Positions 7,250 through 15,627 of a stretch of DNA of 41,968 nucleotides are shown in pieces. The DNA comes from Desulforhopalus sp. (GTDB lineage: Bacteria > Desulfobacterota > Desulfobulbia > Desulfobulbales > Desulfocapsaceae). The stretch is from positions 1 through 41,968 of the forward strand of contig JANJUM010000132.1 of assembly GCA_024710585.1 (NCBI GenBank). The letters run 5' to 3'. Below the pieces are notes generated by a model. The model had not been told where the DNA came from. It made no database searches and saw nothing but the letters and a program-made list of their open reading frames with translations. Both the position numbers and the translations under genes were made by a program. Every line of letters begins with the position of its first letter. Within the stretch, counting starts at the first letter, position 1.

Positions 7250-8494
7250 TCAGCCGCCCCGCGCCTCCCGCTGCCGGGCGGGCGCGGCATCGAGTTCACA
7301 GAGCCACAGGTCGCCCTCGACCCACTGGCCCTTCTCCTTGCGCAGGCCCTGACGAGCGCAGCCGAGCACCCGCCAGCCGCCTCCACCGGCCATGTCCCGC
7401 ACATACCCCGCGCCATGGGCGAAACGCCCGCAGGGCAGCAGGTGATGCCCCTCGCCCGTCCAGCTCTCGGTGGAGAAGGCGAACAGCCCTCCCGGCCGCA
7501 TGCGCCTGGCGAGGAGGGTGAAGAGCGTGTTCAGGTCGCCGATATAGGCGAGGACATCGGCGGCGAGGGCGAAGTCGTACGTCTCCGGGCAGTCGAGGAG
7601 GCAGGCGTCGATCGCCGCAGCATGGAGCCGCCGGTAGAGCTTCTTCTCCGCCGCCACCTGCAGCATCTTCGGCGAGAGGTCGACACCGTCGAAGGCCTCC
7701 ACCAGATCTGCAAAAGCCTCGGCGCCAAGGCCGGTGCCGCAGCCGAGGTCGAGCCCATGGCGAAAACGGGCCTCGGGCCGCCGCTCGGCGAGGAGCCGGC
7801 GCAGGGCCGTCGGCACGCAGTACTCCAATTCGCCGAGCAGGCTGCGCTCGTAGTGATCGCTATACTGCTCGAAGACGCCGCGCACATAGGCGTTGGAGCT
7901 GGCATCGGGCTCCTCGCCGGTCAGCGCGGCGAGCATGTGGCGGGCGGCGGCATGGTCCGGCTGCACCGCCAGCACCCGGCGGTAGGGGTGCACGGCCAGG
8001 TCAATCTCCCCTTGGCGGTGACAGAGGAAGGCGAGGTTGGAGTTCGCGGCGGCGTGATCCGGGTCAAGGCGCAGCACCCTGCGGTACAGCTCCATGGCCT
8101 CTTCCTGGCGGCCACTGTCCTTGCAACAACCGCCGAGATTATAGAGGGCGTCGACACAGTCCGGCTGCTGCTTCAGCAGTTGCCGGTAGTGGTCACTAGC
8201 CCGACCAAGGTTGCCGATCTTTTTTTCCGTCAGGGCAAGGTTGAAGCGGCTGTCGCCGTCGTCGGGCGCCAACTCCACCGCCCGGGCAAAGGAGTGCTGT
8301 GCCTGGACGAAATCCTCAGCCTGAAAGTATACCAGGCCAAGGTTATAGTGGAGCAGCGGCAAATCGGGGCAGTAGCGCAGCAGCTCGCGGTAGACCCGCT
8401 CGGCGACGTTCAATTCGCCGGCCCGGTGGGCATTGCCCGCCTTGGCGAAGAGGTCGGTGAGTTCCTGATGGGTAGGATGAAAGAAGGTGCTCAT
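7250..8494 (-). CDS. TPR repeat protein with C-terminal SAM methyltransferase domain
   Basis: 414 residues. Residues about 10-190 contain around five tetratricopeptide repeats with the usual pattern (for example ALYNLGGCCKDSGRQEEAM, then LDPDHAAANSNLAFL). Residues about 205-340 are a class I methyltransferase: a YSDHYERSLL lead-in, the glycine motif DLGCGTG (249-255) and VDLSPKML (271-278). The frame opens at a TTG at 8515, but I prefer the ATG at 8494 because the upstream residues are not TPR-like; neither start has a good ribosome-binding site. The TPR part probably docks a protein substrate or partner and the methyltransferase acts on it or on a small molecule; the substrate is unknown. 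A candidate promoter lies at 8590-8618. Confidence 0.85.
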   Translation of the reverse strand: MSTFFHPTHQELTDLFAKAGNAHRAGELNVAERVYRELLRYCPDLPLLHYNLGLVYFQAEDFVQAQHSFARAVELAPDDGDSRFNLALTEKKIGNLGRASDHYRQLLKQQPDCVDALYNLGGCCKDSGRQEEAMELYRRVLRLDPDHAAANSNLAFLCHRQGEIDLAVHPYRRVLAVQPDHAAARHMLAALTGEEPDASSNAYVRGVFEQYSDHYERSLLGELEYCVPTALRRLLAERRPEARFRHGLDLGCGTGLGAEAFADLVEAFDGVDLSPKMLQVAAEKKLYRRLHAAAIDACLLDCPETYDFALAADVLAYIGDLNTLFTLLARRMRPGGLFAFSTESWTGEGHHLLPCGRFAHGAGYVRDMAGGGGWRVLGCARQGLRKEKGQWVEGDLWLCELDAAPARQREARGG

Positions 8495-8589
8495 GGGATG
8501 GTAATGGCTGGGCAAGGCGACTTGCGGTTACGGCGTGCTTCCTCGGGGGCGCCGGGACGGTTGTTGACGAGGTACAGATATTCGGCGCC

Positions 8590-8618
8590 ATCCTAGTGCA
8601 TTTTGGGCCGGGAAACAA
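8590..8618 (-). promoter_or_regulatory. Candidate sigma-70 promoter for the TPR-methyltransferase gene
   Basis: On the minus strand TTGTTT (8613-8618) and TAGGAT (8590-8595) are separated by exactly 17 bp, about 96 bp upstream of the ATG at 8494. The -10 matches 4/6 and the -35 matches 3/6. Confidence 0.3.
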
Positions 8619-8653
8619 CGGCAAATCGGCTAGGCACCGAGCGGTCTTATCCA

Positions 8654-9580
8654 TCAGAAGCCGATGACACCGGCGACGACGCGGTTGCGCCCTCCTTCCT
8701 TGGCCAGGTAGAGGTTCTTGTCGGCGCCGGCGATAAACGCCTGGGGGGTTATGTCGCCGTTGATGCGGGTGGTGACCAGGCCAATGCTGACCGTCACATG
8801 GGGTGCTGCCGAGGAGTGCTGATGGGGGATGTTCAAGGCCGCCACCGCCTTCAGGGCCCGCTCGGCCACCGCCTTGGCGGCGAAGGCGTCGGTCTCGGGC
8901 AGGAGCATGATGAACTCCTCTCCGCCGTAGCGGGCGATGAGGTCGGCGGGGCGGAGCAGGGCGTGGTCGAGGGCCTTGGCGATGCGCTGCAGGGTGCGGT
9001 CGCCCATGGCGTGACCATAGTGGTCATTGTAGGGTTTGAAGAAATCGACATCGACCATGGCCAGGGAGAAGGGGGTGCCGTTGCGGGCCGAGCGGGCCCA
9101 CTCGCGCTGGAAATACTCCTCGAAGCGACGGCGGTTGGAGATCTCGGTGAGGCCGTCGAGGTAGGCGAGCTGGTCGAGGAGCTTGTACTGGTGGACGATG
9201 CGCAGATGGTTATGCACGCGGATCTTGACGATCGGCGGTGAGAAGGGCTTGGTGATATAGTCCACCGCGCCGAGCTTGAGCCCGTATTCCTCGTCGACCA
9301 CCGAGTCGAGGGAGGTGACGAAGATCACCGGGATATTCTTGGTGCGGTCGTTCTCCTTGAGCCGCTTGATCACCTCGTAGCCACCGAGCTGCGGCATGAT
9401 GACGTCGAGGAGGATGAGGTCGGGCGGAGCGTCGCCGAAGGCGTGCTGCAGGGCCTGCTCGCCGTCGCGGGCGAGCACCGGGCGGTACTCCTCGCGCAGC
9501 AGGTCAGCCAGCACCTTGAGGTTCATCTTCTCGTCGTCGACGATGAGTATGCGCGGTTTCTCCCTATGTTCCATCGCCAT
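8654..9580 (-). CDS. Response regulator with diguanylate cyclase output (REC-GGDEF)
   Basis: 308 residues. Residues 10-125 form a receiver with D15-D16, phospho-acceptor D59 in LLDVIMP, T89 and K111. Residues about 140-305 form a GGDEF domain with an intact GGEEF active site (219-223) and an RxxD inhibitory site (R210-D213) five residues upstream. It should therefore be an active, product-inhibited cyclase making cyclic-di-GMP when phosphorylated (PleD/WspR-like logic). Its start overlaps the end of the hybrid kinase gene by 17 nt (11 nt if the second Met at 9574 is used). That makes it the last gene of the hydrogenase operon and the natural recipient of phosphate from the kinase's HPt domain. 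It is soluble, with no membrane segment. Confidence 0.92.
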   Translation of the reverse strand: MAMEHREKPRILIVDDEKMNLKVLADLLREEYRPVLARDGEQALQHAFGDAPPDLILLDVIMPQLGGYEVIKRLKENDRTKNIPVIFVTSLDSVVDEEYGLKLGAVDYITKPFSPPIVKIRVHNHLRIVHQYKLLDQLAYLDGLTEISNRRRFEEYFQREWARSARNGTPFSLAMVDVDFFKPYNDHYGHAMGDRTLQRIAKALDHALLRPADLIARYGGEEFIMLLPETDAFAAKAVAERALKAVAALNIPHQHSSAAPHVTVSIGLVTTRINGDITPQAFIAGADKNLYLAKEGGRNRVVAGVIGF

Positions 9581-12419
9581 TTCCCGCAGTCTGCCGCAGG
9601 AGGTAGAGCAGCTCCCTGGCCGCCTCCACCGCCCGCTCGTACTCGATATCCTCGACCAGGCCGGCCAGCTCGCGCAGCGGCTCGGCGAACCTGGTGTTCT
9701 CGAGCAGCCCGGCCACCGTCTCGAGCCGCTCCTCCGCCGCCAGCTCGCCGCGCTGCAGCAGGACGATCATTTCGCGCAGCGCCTCCTCGATCTCTTCGAG
9801 CCTGATGATCGTCGCCTCGGCGGCCGGCGGCGCGGCAGCCTGGTCCTCGCGACGTACCGGCAGGGCCGACAGCGAGGAGAGAATCTGGTCGAGCACATGG
9901 ATGAAGGCCGTCAGGCACTCTCCGGCCCCCTCGCGCTCGTCGTTGCGCACCATGTTCTCCAGCCGCTCGGCGCTGCGCTGCAGCTCGACGGACCCGATAT
10001 AGCCGGAGACCCCTTTGACGGTATGCGCCCGCTTGCCGATTTCCTCCCAGTCGCCGGCCGCCGCCCACTGGCGCAACATGGTCGGCAGGGTGCCGAAGTT
10101 CTTGCGAAAATCGTAAAGCATCTTGACGAACAGGTCGGCCTTGTTGTTGAGCACGCGCAGCGCCTCGACCCGGTCGATCCCCGGCAACTCGGGCAGTCCG
10201 GCGAGCTCATCCTCGGGCGCCGGGCCTGGCGCGGCAGGAGTCGGCGACAGCATGACGCGGTGGCGCAGCCAGCGCTTGAGCACCTTGTAGAGTGCGGCGG
10301 TGTCGATGGGCTTGGTGATATGGTCGTTCATGCCGGCGGCGAGGCTCTTCTCGCGGTCGCCGGTCATGGCGTGAGCGGTCATGGCGATGATCGGCAACTC
10401 GGCATAGGCGGCCTGGGCGCGGATGCGCCGCGTCGCCTCGAGGCCGTCCATGACCGGCATCTGGATATCCATGAACACCAGATCGAAACTGCCCCTGGCA
10501 AGGGCGTCGAGGCTCTCCTGGCCATTGGCGGCGATCACCACCTCCATGCCGACGTCGGTGAGGAATTCCCTGGCCACCTCCTGGTTGATGAGGTTGTCGT
10601 CGACGAGGAGGATGCGCGCCCCGGCCACCTCGGCGAGGCGCGGGTCGACAGCCAGCTCGCCGACCAGGGTCGGGGTGGCCACCGACTCCACGCCGAGGAT
10701 GTCAAGCAGGGACTCGTACATCACCGAGGCATAGACCGGTTTGAGAAGGAAGCCGTCGAGGCCGACTTTCTCCGCCTCCATATAGGCTTCCTCGCGGCCG
10801 TTGGCGGTGACCATGAGCATCGCCGGCACCTTGGCGAGGCGGGAGTTGCTCTTGATGCGCCGCGCCGTCTCGATGCCGTCGATGCCCGGCATGATCCAGT
10901 CGAGAAGTACCAGGTCGTAGGGCTGGCCCTCCTCCACCGCCTCCTCGAGACGGGCGATGGCCGAGAAGCCGTCGACGGCGGTATCGACGGTGATGCGCAG
11001 CGACGAGAGCATCGCCGACAGCACCTCGCGGGCGGCGCCGTTGTCGTCGACCACCAGGGCGCGGATGCCGGAGAGGGCGCTCTCCTCCCCGTCCAGGGCG
11101 ACCATCCCCTTATGGGCGAGGCGCAGGACGACGGTGAAGACGAACTCGGTCCCCTGCCCCGGCTCGCTGGTCACCCAGATGCGCCCGCCCATCAGCTCGG
11201 CGAGCTGGCGGCAGATGGCCAGGCCGAGGCCGGTGCCGCCATATTTGCGGGTGATCGAGTCGTCGGCCTGGCTGAAGGCGGAGAAGAGGCGGGCGATCTG
11301 CCCCTGCTGCAGGCCGATGCCGGTGTCACGCACCGCAAAGCGCAGCACCGCCTCGTCCTCGCGCACCTCTTCTGCGGCGACGCTGATCACCACCTCGCCC
11401 TTTTCGGTGAACTTGACGGCATTGCCGGCCAGGTTCATGAGGATCTGGCCGAGGCGCAGGGGGTCGCCGATGAGGTTCTGCGGCACCCCGCCGTCGATGC
11501 GGAAGAGGAACTCGAGCCCCTTCTTCTCGGCCTGCATGCCGACGACGTTTGCGATATTGCCGAGGATCTCCTCGAGGTTGAAGGGCGTGGCCTCGAGCTG
11601 CAGCTTGCCGGCGTCGATTTTGGAGAAGTCGAGGATATCGTTGATCAGGCCGAGCAGGGTGTTGGCGGAGCTGAGCACCTTCTCGGCATAGTTGAGCTGC
11701 TTGGCGTCGAGGCCGGTCTTCTTGAGCAGCGTCGCCATGCCGATGATGCCGTTCATCGGCGTGCGGATCTCGTGACTCATGCGGGCGAGGAAGTCGCCGC
11801 GCGAGGCATTGGCCGCCTCGGCCTGCTCCTTGGCGTCGATGAGGTCCCGCTCCATCTGCTTCTGCAGGCTGAGGTCCATGGCGGTGAAGAGGTAGCCCAC
11901 CACCCGGCCGACGGGGCTGAACAGGCTGGTCACCGACAGGCTCACCGGCAGATGCGATCCGTCGCGGCAGACGTAGGTCCACTCCTGGGCGCGGCTCTGG
12001 CGGCGCTTGACGAACTGGTCGAAGACCTCCATGTCGCGCAGGCGGGTGCCGGGCACGCCGCTGACCATCTCGCCGTAGTAGTCGAGCTGCTCGGGTAAAT
12101 GCAGGGAGAGGATGTTGCGCTTGTTGATCATCTCCGCCGGGCGGTAGCCAAGCAGGGTCGAGGCGCCTTCACTGAACAGCTGGATGGTGCCGTCGAGATA
12201 GGTGGCGATGATCGACAGCTGGGTGGCCCCGTCGAGCACCGCCTGGCGCTCGGCGTTGGCGCTCTGGAAGCGGTGCAGCATCTGCTCGGTCTGCTCGAAC
12301 TGCTTGACGACGAAGTCGGAGGTGATCTCCGCCGCCTCACGCGCCACCTTGATCTCGCGGCGCAGCATGTCGATCTCCTGCTGCAGTTCCTCGCGCGTCT
12401 TTTCCCTTACCCGCTGCAT
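9564..12419 (-). CDS. Soluble hybrid histidine kinase (coiled coil-PAS-HisKA-HATPase-REC-REC-HPt), hydrogenase-linked
   Basis: 951 residues, no membrane segment. Order: N-terminal coiled coil (1-55); PAS (about 57-185); dimerisation/phosphoacceptor helix with H216 in SHEIRTP; ATPase domain (about 320-435) with NAVKF N-box, RDTGIG and GGTGLGL; first receiver (about 452-575) with D507; second receiver (about 600-720) with D651; HPt domain with H799 in AHTVKG; and a helical tail. All phosphorelay residues are present. I chose the ATG at 12419 because GGAGG lies just upstream; it overlaps the maturation protease gene by 13 nt. A cytosolic kinase joined to a cytosolic hydrogenase suggests that the PAS/coiled-coil end reads the hydrogenase state, as HoxJ does in known H2-sensing systems (established for HoxBC-HoxJ; inferred here). 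Confidence 0.92.
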   Translation of the reverse strand: MQRVREKTREELQQEIDMLRREIKVAREAAEITSDFVVKQFEQTEQMLHRFQSANAERQAVLDGATQLSIIATYLDGTIQLFSEGASTLLGYRPAEMINKRNILSLHLPEQLDYYGEMVSGVPGTRLRDMEVFDQFVKRRQSRAQEWTYVCRDGSHLPVSLSVTSLFSPVGRVVGYLFTAMDLSLQKQMERDLIDAKEQAEAANASRGDFLARMSHEIRTPMNGIIGMATLLKKTGLDAKQLNYAEKVLSSANTLLGLINDILDFSKIDAGKLQLEATPFNLEEILGNIANVVGMQAEKKGLEFLFRIDGGVPQNLIGDPLRLGQILMNLAGNAVKFTEKGEVVISVAAEEVREDEAVLRFAVRDTGIGLQQGQIARLFSAFSQADDSITRKYGGTGLGLAICRQLAELMGGRIWVTSEPGQGTEFVFTVVLRLAHKGMVALDGEESALSGIRALVVDDNGAAREVLSAMLSSLRITVDTAVDGFSAIARLEEAVEEGQPYDLVLLDWIMPGIDGIETARRIKSNSRLAKVPAMLMVTANGREEAYMEAEKVGLDGFLLKPVYASVMYESLLDILGVESVATPTLVGELAVDPRLAEVAGARILLVDDNLINQEVAREFLTDVGMEVVIAANGQESLDALARGSFDLVFMDIQMPVMDGLEATRRIRAQAAYAELPIIAMTAHAMTGDREKSLAAGMNDHITKPIDTAALYKVLKRWLRHRVMLSPTPAAPGPAPEDELAGLPELPGIDRVEALRVLNNKADLFVKMLYDFRKNFGTLPTMLRQWAAAGDWEEIGKRAHTVKGVSGYIGSVELQRSAERLENMVRNDEREGAGECLTAFIHVLDQILSSLSALPVRREDQAAAPPAAEATIIRLEEIEEALREMIVLLQRGELAAEERLETVAGLLENTRFAEPLRELAGLVEDIEYERAVEAARELLYLLRQTAGNGDGT

Positions 12420-12847
12420 GGGCCTCCACCTTCGGCAATGGCCAGGCTGATGGCCGCCGCCCTGGCGATGGTCTGCGCCGAGCAGCGCCCTTCGAGCCCG
12501 ACCAGGGTCACTTCCTCGGCCATCTCGCCCTCGCACACCGCCGGCAGCACGGCCATCAGATAGGGCAGACCGGCCTCGTGCCCGTAGTGGCCGGAGCCGG
12601 CGGCAACGATCTCCTCGCGGTCGACGACGACCACCTCGTCCTCGGCGGCAAAGCCGCGCACCTGGTCGACGAAGACCACCCGGCCGCCCCGCTCGAGCAG
12701 AGGCAGCAGGTCGAGCCCGGCCAGGCCGCCCTCGACGAGCTCAAGCCCCTCGGGAAGCGCCTGTCCGCGCAGCAGGTCGTAGACCTCCAGCGCGGCGCGG
12801 TCCTCCGCCACGAGGCGGTTGCCGATGCAGACGATGGCCCGCCTCAC
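12407..12847 (-). CDS. [NiFe] hydrogenase maturation endopeptidase (HyaD/HupD/HycI family)
   Basis: 146 residues, typical family length. It starts with the family signature IGN(R)L..ED. The expected nickel-sensing ligands are present as E15/D16, D61 in VFVDQV and H90 (or H87) in GHYGHEAGLPYL. This family cuts the C-terminal peptide from the hydrogenase large subunit after nickel insertion. The start is GTG at 12847, forming a 4-nt GTGA overlap with the large-subunit stop, so it is translationally coupled to its substrate. Its 3' end overlaps the kinase gene. The substrate's C-terminus (DPC-x2-C-x2-H plus 15 residues) is present in the adjacent gene, so the protease is not redundant. No HypA-F accessory genes lie in this window; they must be elsewhere. 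Confidence 0.9.
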   Translation of the reverse strand: MRRAIVCIGNRLVAEDRAALEVYDLLRGQALPEGLELVEGGLAGLDLLPLLERGGRVVFVDQVRGFAAEDEVVVVDREEIVAAGSGHYGHEAGLPYLMAVLPAVCEGEMAEEVTLVGLEGRCSAQTIARAAAISLAIAEGGGPCSG

Positions 12848-14388
12848 CGTGGTCGCCTCCTGCCGGACCCGCCACCCCCCCTGGTCAGGCAGTGCACGGC
12901 ACAGACCAGGCAGGGGTCGAAAGAGCGGATGACATGGCCAGCCTGCACCGGGTTGTTGACATCGGGCAGCGGCGTGCCGATCAGCGCCTCCTCCCAGGCG
13001 CCGCGACGCCCCTTCTCGTCACGAGGCGAGCCGTTCCAGGCTGTGGGGGTGATGATCTGGTAGGAGACGATCTTCTCGTCCTGCACCGTCACCCAGTGAC
13101 CGAGGGCACCCCGCGCCGCCTGGAGCAGGCCGGCGCCGGAGCCGTCGGGAATGCCGCTCACCGAGCGGTAGAAACTGTCGCCGGCATGGCTGGCGGTCTC
13201 CTCCAGCCAGCGCGTCATCGGCGCCAACAGCGCGGCTGGCCGCACCAGACGGGCCAGCTGCCGCACCATGACGTTGGGGCCGCCGTTCTCGACGAGGCTG
13301 ACGAAGAGCGGGTCGCCGGCAACCACCTTCTCCGCCAGGGGGCCGGTCTCCACCACCTCGCCACCATAGCGCGGCGCCTTAACCCAGGAGTAGAGACGGC
13401 CGCTCTGTCCCGAGGCGTAGGGCTTGGTGGCGCCGACATAGGGGTGTCGCGGGCCACCGCCCTGCTCATACCAGGAATGGGAGACGTCCTCGGAGATCTG
13501 CTGCGGGTCGAACGGCAGCACGGTGGTGGCCACGGCGTAGCCGGCCGGCAGCAGCCGCCCGTCGCTGCCCTGCACCGCGGTCTCCTCAGGCAGGGGCAGG
13601 TTGCCATAGGAGAGGTAGCGGTTGGGGCCGCGGCCGAGGCGGTCGAGACCGGCCTCGCGACAGAAGCGGAGGAAGAAGCCCACCGTCGCCTCCCGGTGCC
13701 GCTCGCTCTCGGCAAGCCAGGCGTCGAGGTCGGCAAGGCTCTGTATCTCCTGCCAGCGCTCGATGCTGCAGCCGAGGATGGCGCTCTCGTACCAGGAGCG
13801 GAAGCCCTCGACGATGATGCGCGACTGCAGCAGCTTGGCGACGTCGGGGATGGCGGTGACCCCGCCGGGAACCATGAACGAGGTGTGCGGCCACTGCCCG
13901 CCGATGATGGCGATGACCTGCACCAGCCGCTTGCTCTCGCGGATCACCTCAACCGCCAGCCGCCCCTCGAGGGGCTGGAAGCGGGCTCGCGCCTCGGCGG
14001 CCAGGGAGTGCTCCCCATAGGCTCCGCTGTTGGCGAAATCGGCCATGAACATGAGGACCGACTGCCGCACGTCGCTCTGCACCGTCTCCGCCATCAGCGC
14101 CAGGTTACGCAGCCGGCAGGCGTTGTCCGGCGGGGTCACCCCGGCGATGCGATCGAGGGCCTCGGCGGCGGCGTTGAGGTGGGTGATGGAGCAGATGCCG
14201 CAGACGCGCGGGGTCATGACCAGGCCGTCGAGGGCGCCGCGCCCCTGCATCATCGCCTCGAACCCGCGGTACAGGGTGCCGACGCTCCACGCCTCGCGCA
14301 CTACCCCCTCTTCCACCTCGACGTTGACCTCGAGGTCACCCTCGGCGCGATTGATCGGGATGTTGATTTCCTTGATTCCTCTCACCAT
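12844..14388 (-). CDS. [NiFe] hydrogenase large (catalytic) subunit, cytosolic group 2-like
   Basis: 514 residues. Both nickel-binding motifs are intact: R-V-C-G-I-C-S-I-T-H (C63, C66, H70) and D-P-C-L-V-C-A-V-H (C493, C496, H499). After H499 a 15-residue tail starting with Cys and rich in Gly/Arg remains, the expected substrate of the adjacent protease. The enzyme would oxidise or sense H2 with the small subunit encoded 80 bp upstream. It has no export signal, and the small subunit lacks a Tat peptide, so the complex is cytosolic. The HupSL/HoxBC-like features and the downstream kinase and diguanylate cyclase point to group 2, in particular the subgroup described in hydrogenase classifications as diguanylate-cyclase-linked; the subgroup is inference. 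ATG 14388 has only a weak ribosome-binding site. Confidence 0.93.
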   Translation of the reverse strand: MVRGIKEINIPINRAEGDLEVNVEVEEGVVREAWSVGTLYRGFEAMMQGRGALDGLVMTPRVCGICSITHLNAAAEALDRIAGVTPPDNACRLRNLALMAETVQSDVRQSVLMFMADFANSGAYGEHSLAAEARARFQPLEGRLAVEVIRESKRLVQVIAIIGGQWPHTSFMVPGGVTAIPDVAKLLQSRIIVEGFRSWYESAILGCSIERWQEIQSLADLDAWLAESERHREATVGFFLRFCREAGLDRLGRGPNRYLSYGNLPLPEETAVQGSDGRLLPAGYAVATTVLPFDPQQISEDVSHSWYEQGGGPRHPYVGATKPYASGQSGRLYSWVKAPRYGGEVVETGPLAEKVVAGDPLFVSLVENGGPNVMVRQLARLVRPAALLAPMTRWLEETASHAGDSFYRSVSGIPDGSGAGLLQAARGALGHWVTVQDEKIVSYQIITPTAWNGSPRDEKGRRGAWEEALIGTPLPDVNNPVQAGHVIRSFDPCLVCAVHCLTRGGGGSGRRRPR

Positions 14389-14468
14389 GCCACCATGTTT
14401 GCCGTGCCACCCCTCTCCTGCCGGGGCGGCGATGCGTCTTCGTCACCGCCTCTTGCCGCGCGGCGACC

Positions 14469-15404
14469 TTATACCTTGGAGCGCCGCTTGCGCAAGTGCT
14501 CGGGGGCGGCGGCGGCCGCCATTCCCTTGTAGACCATGTAGTGGGCGCGATTGACCCCCATGGGCAGCGCCAGGGGGATGCCCTCGATATTCGGCGTCTG
14601 GAAGAAGGGGTTGGGCCGGGGAAACTCGGGGTCGGTGCAGCCGAAGCAGGGCACCCCCATGCGCGTCTTCGAGGACTGCTGGTTCCACAAGGACTTGTTG
14701 CATGGCCCCGGCACCAGTGGCCCGGCGCGGCCCATATGGAAGAAGAGACAGCCCATCTCTCCGAAATCGGATTCCTCGACACGGTATTCGTGGTATTCGT
14801 TACGGGTGCAGCCCTGGTGGACGGTGGTGCCGTACCACTCCAGCGGGCGCTGGTACTTGTCGAGTTCCAGAGGTATCCCCGCCGCCACCGCCATCAGGGC
14901 GCCGGCGACGACATCGTGGTGGCAGGGGCAACCGGCGAGGTTGATCACCGGCTGGCCGGAGGCGGCGACGAAGTCCGGGCCAAGAAATCCGCCGCGCCGC
15001 TTCTTGAGGAACTGCAGGCCGGTGGATTCGACCACGTCGTCGACGCCGAAACCGCCGAAGCAGGCGCAGGTGCCCACGGCGAGCACCGTTGCCGCCCGCG
15101 AGGCGAGGGCATAGATGCGTTCCTTCCTGGGGTGGCCGTCGCTGGTGTGGAACATTCCGGTGCCGGCCGGCCCGCAGATCACCGAACCCTCGAGGACGAG
15201 GATGTCGAGGGGCCGTTCCCCGGAGAGTATCCCCTGGCAGAGCGCTTCGTGCTCACCTGGGGAGATGTTCGACAGGGAAGGATGCCAGAGCAGGGAGATG
15301 TCCAGGGAGTGCAGCAGACCGAGAAAATCGGGGTTCTCGCCGCTGAGCAGAGAATAGGTGTCGCCACCGCAGCCGCCCCCCTGGAACCAGTAGAGTGTTT
15401 TCAC
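14469..15404 (-). CDS. [NiFe] hydrogenase small subunit, no Tat signal, Asp in proximal cluster motif
   Basis: 311 residues. It starts directly with the core fold (YWFQGGGCGGDTYS), without the twin-arginine leader of membrane-bound hydrogenases, so it is cytosolic. Cluster ligands visible include C12, the Cys residues in VGTCACFGG and AGCPCHH, then H and C in VHQGC, later Cys residues in GEMGC and GPCN, and PCFGC. The second proximal ligand position, normally Cys (C-x2-C), is Asp (D15); cyanobacterial HupS has Asn there. The start is GTG at 15404 with AAGGTGG 5 nt upstream. The gene is first in an operon of five and is preceded by a good promoter (15470-15498). It carries electrons between the NiFe site and a partner, or in a sensor only reports redox state. 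Confidence 0.93.
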   Translation of the reverse strand: MKTLYWFQGGGCGGDTYSLLSGENPDFLGLLHSLDISLLWHPSLSNISPGEHEALCQGILSGERPLDILVLEGSVICGPAGTGMFHTSDGHPRKERIYALASRAATVLAVGTCACFGGFGVDDVVESTGLQFLKKRRGGFLGPDFVAASGQPVINLAGCPCHHDVVAGALMAVAAGIPLELDKYQRPLEWYGTTVHQGCTRNEYHEYRVEESDFGEMGCLFFHMGRAGPLVPGPCNKSLWNQQSSKTRMGVPCFGCTDPEFPRPNPFFQTPNIEGIPLALPMGVNRAHYMVYKGMAAAAAPEHLRKRRSKV

Positions 15405-15469
15405 AGAACCACCTTTATGTTATTTGCCCGGTCGCGAACCTTGTGCGCCGTCTCGAGCCATCTTCTGCT

Positions 15470-15498
15470 AGTATCGAGGATGACATCAGCAAAGTCAA
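15470..15498 (-). promoter_or_regulatory. Sigma-70-like promoter of the hydrogenase operon
   Basis: On the minus strand TTGACT (15493-15498) and GATACT (15470-15475) are separated by 17 bp. The -10 lies 66 bp upstream of the GTG at 15404. Matches are 5/6 and 4/6. The 15405-15627 spacer is divergent with the radical SAM gene and also holds GACCA (15541-15545) and TGGTC (15566-15570) as a spaced inverted repeat, which may be an operator. Confidence 0.55.
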
Positions 15499-15627
15499 CC
15501 GCGACCAGCCTCATGACAGTCGCTTTTTTATGCAATGAACGACCATTATTGATAAATTTGCCCATTGGTCAAGAGGCGCCGGCCGTTTTTTTGCCCCTTG
15601 ACCCGTTCTTTGCCATCGAGGAAAATT

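Noticed and set aside
7244-7257. Hairpin GCGGC/GCCGC as a terminator between the convergent RluA and TPR-methyltransferase genes
   Set aside because: Only a 5-bp stem lying partly inside the end of the methyltransferase coding sequence; no T-tract on either side.
9396-12098. 900-codon open frame on the plus strand
   Set aside because: Antisense to the hybrid kinase, which has full domain motifs. The frame is a high-GC shadow with His/Gln/Gly-rich, domain-free translation.
12892-14532. 546-codon open frame on the plus strand
   Set aside because: Antisense to the hydrogenase large subunit, whose metal-binding motifs are intact.
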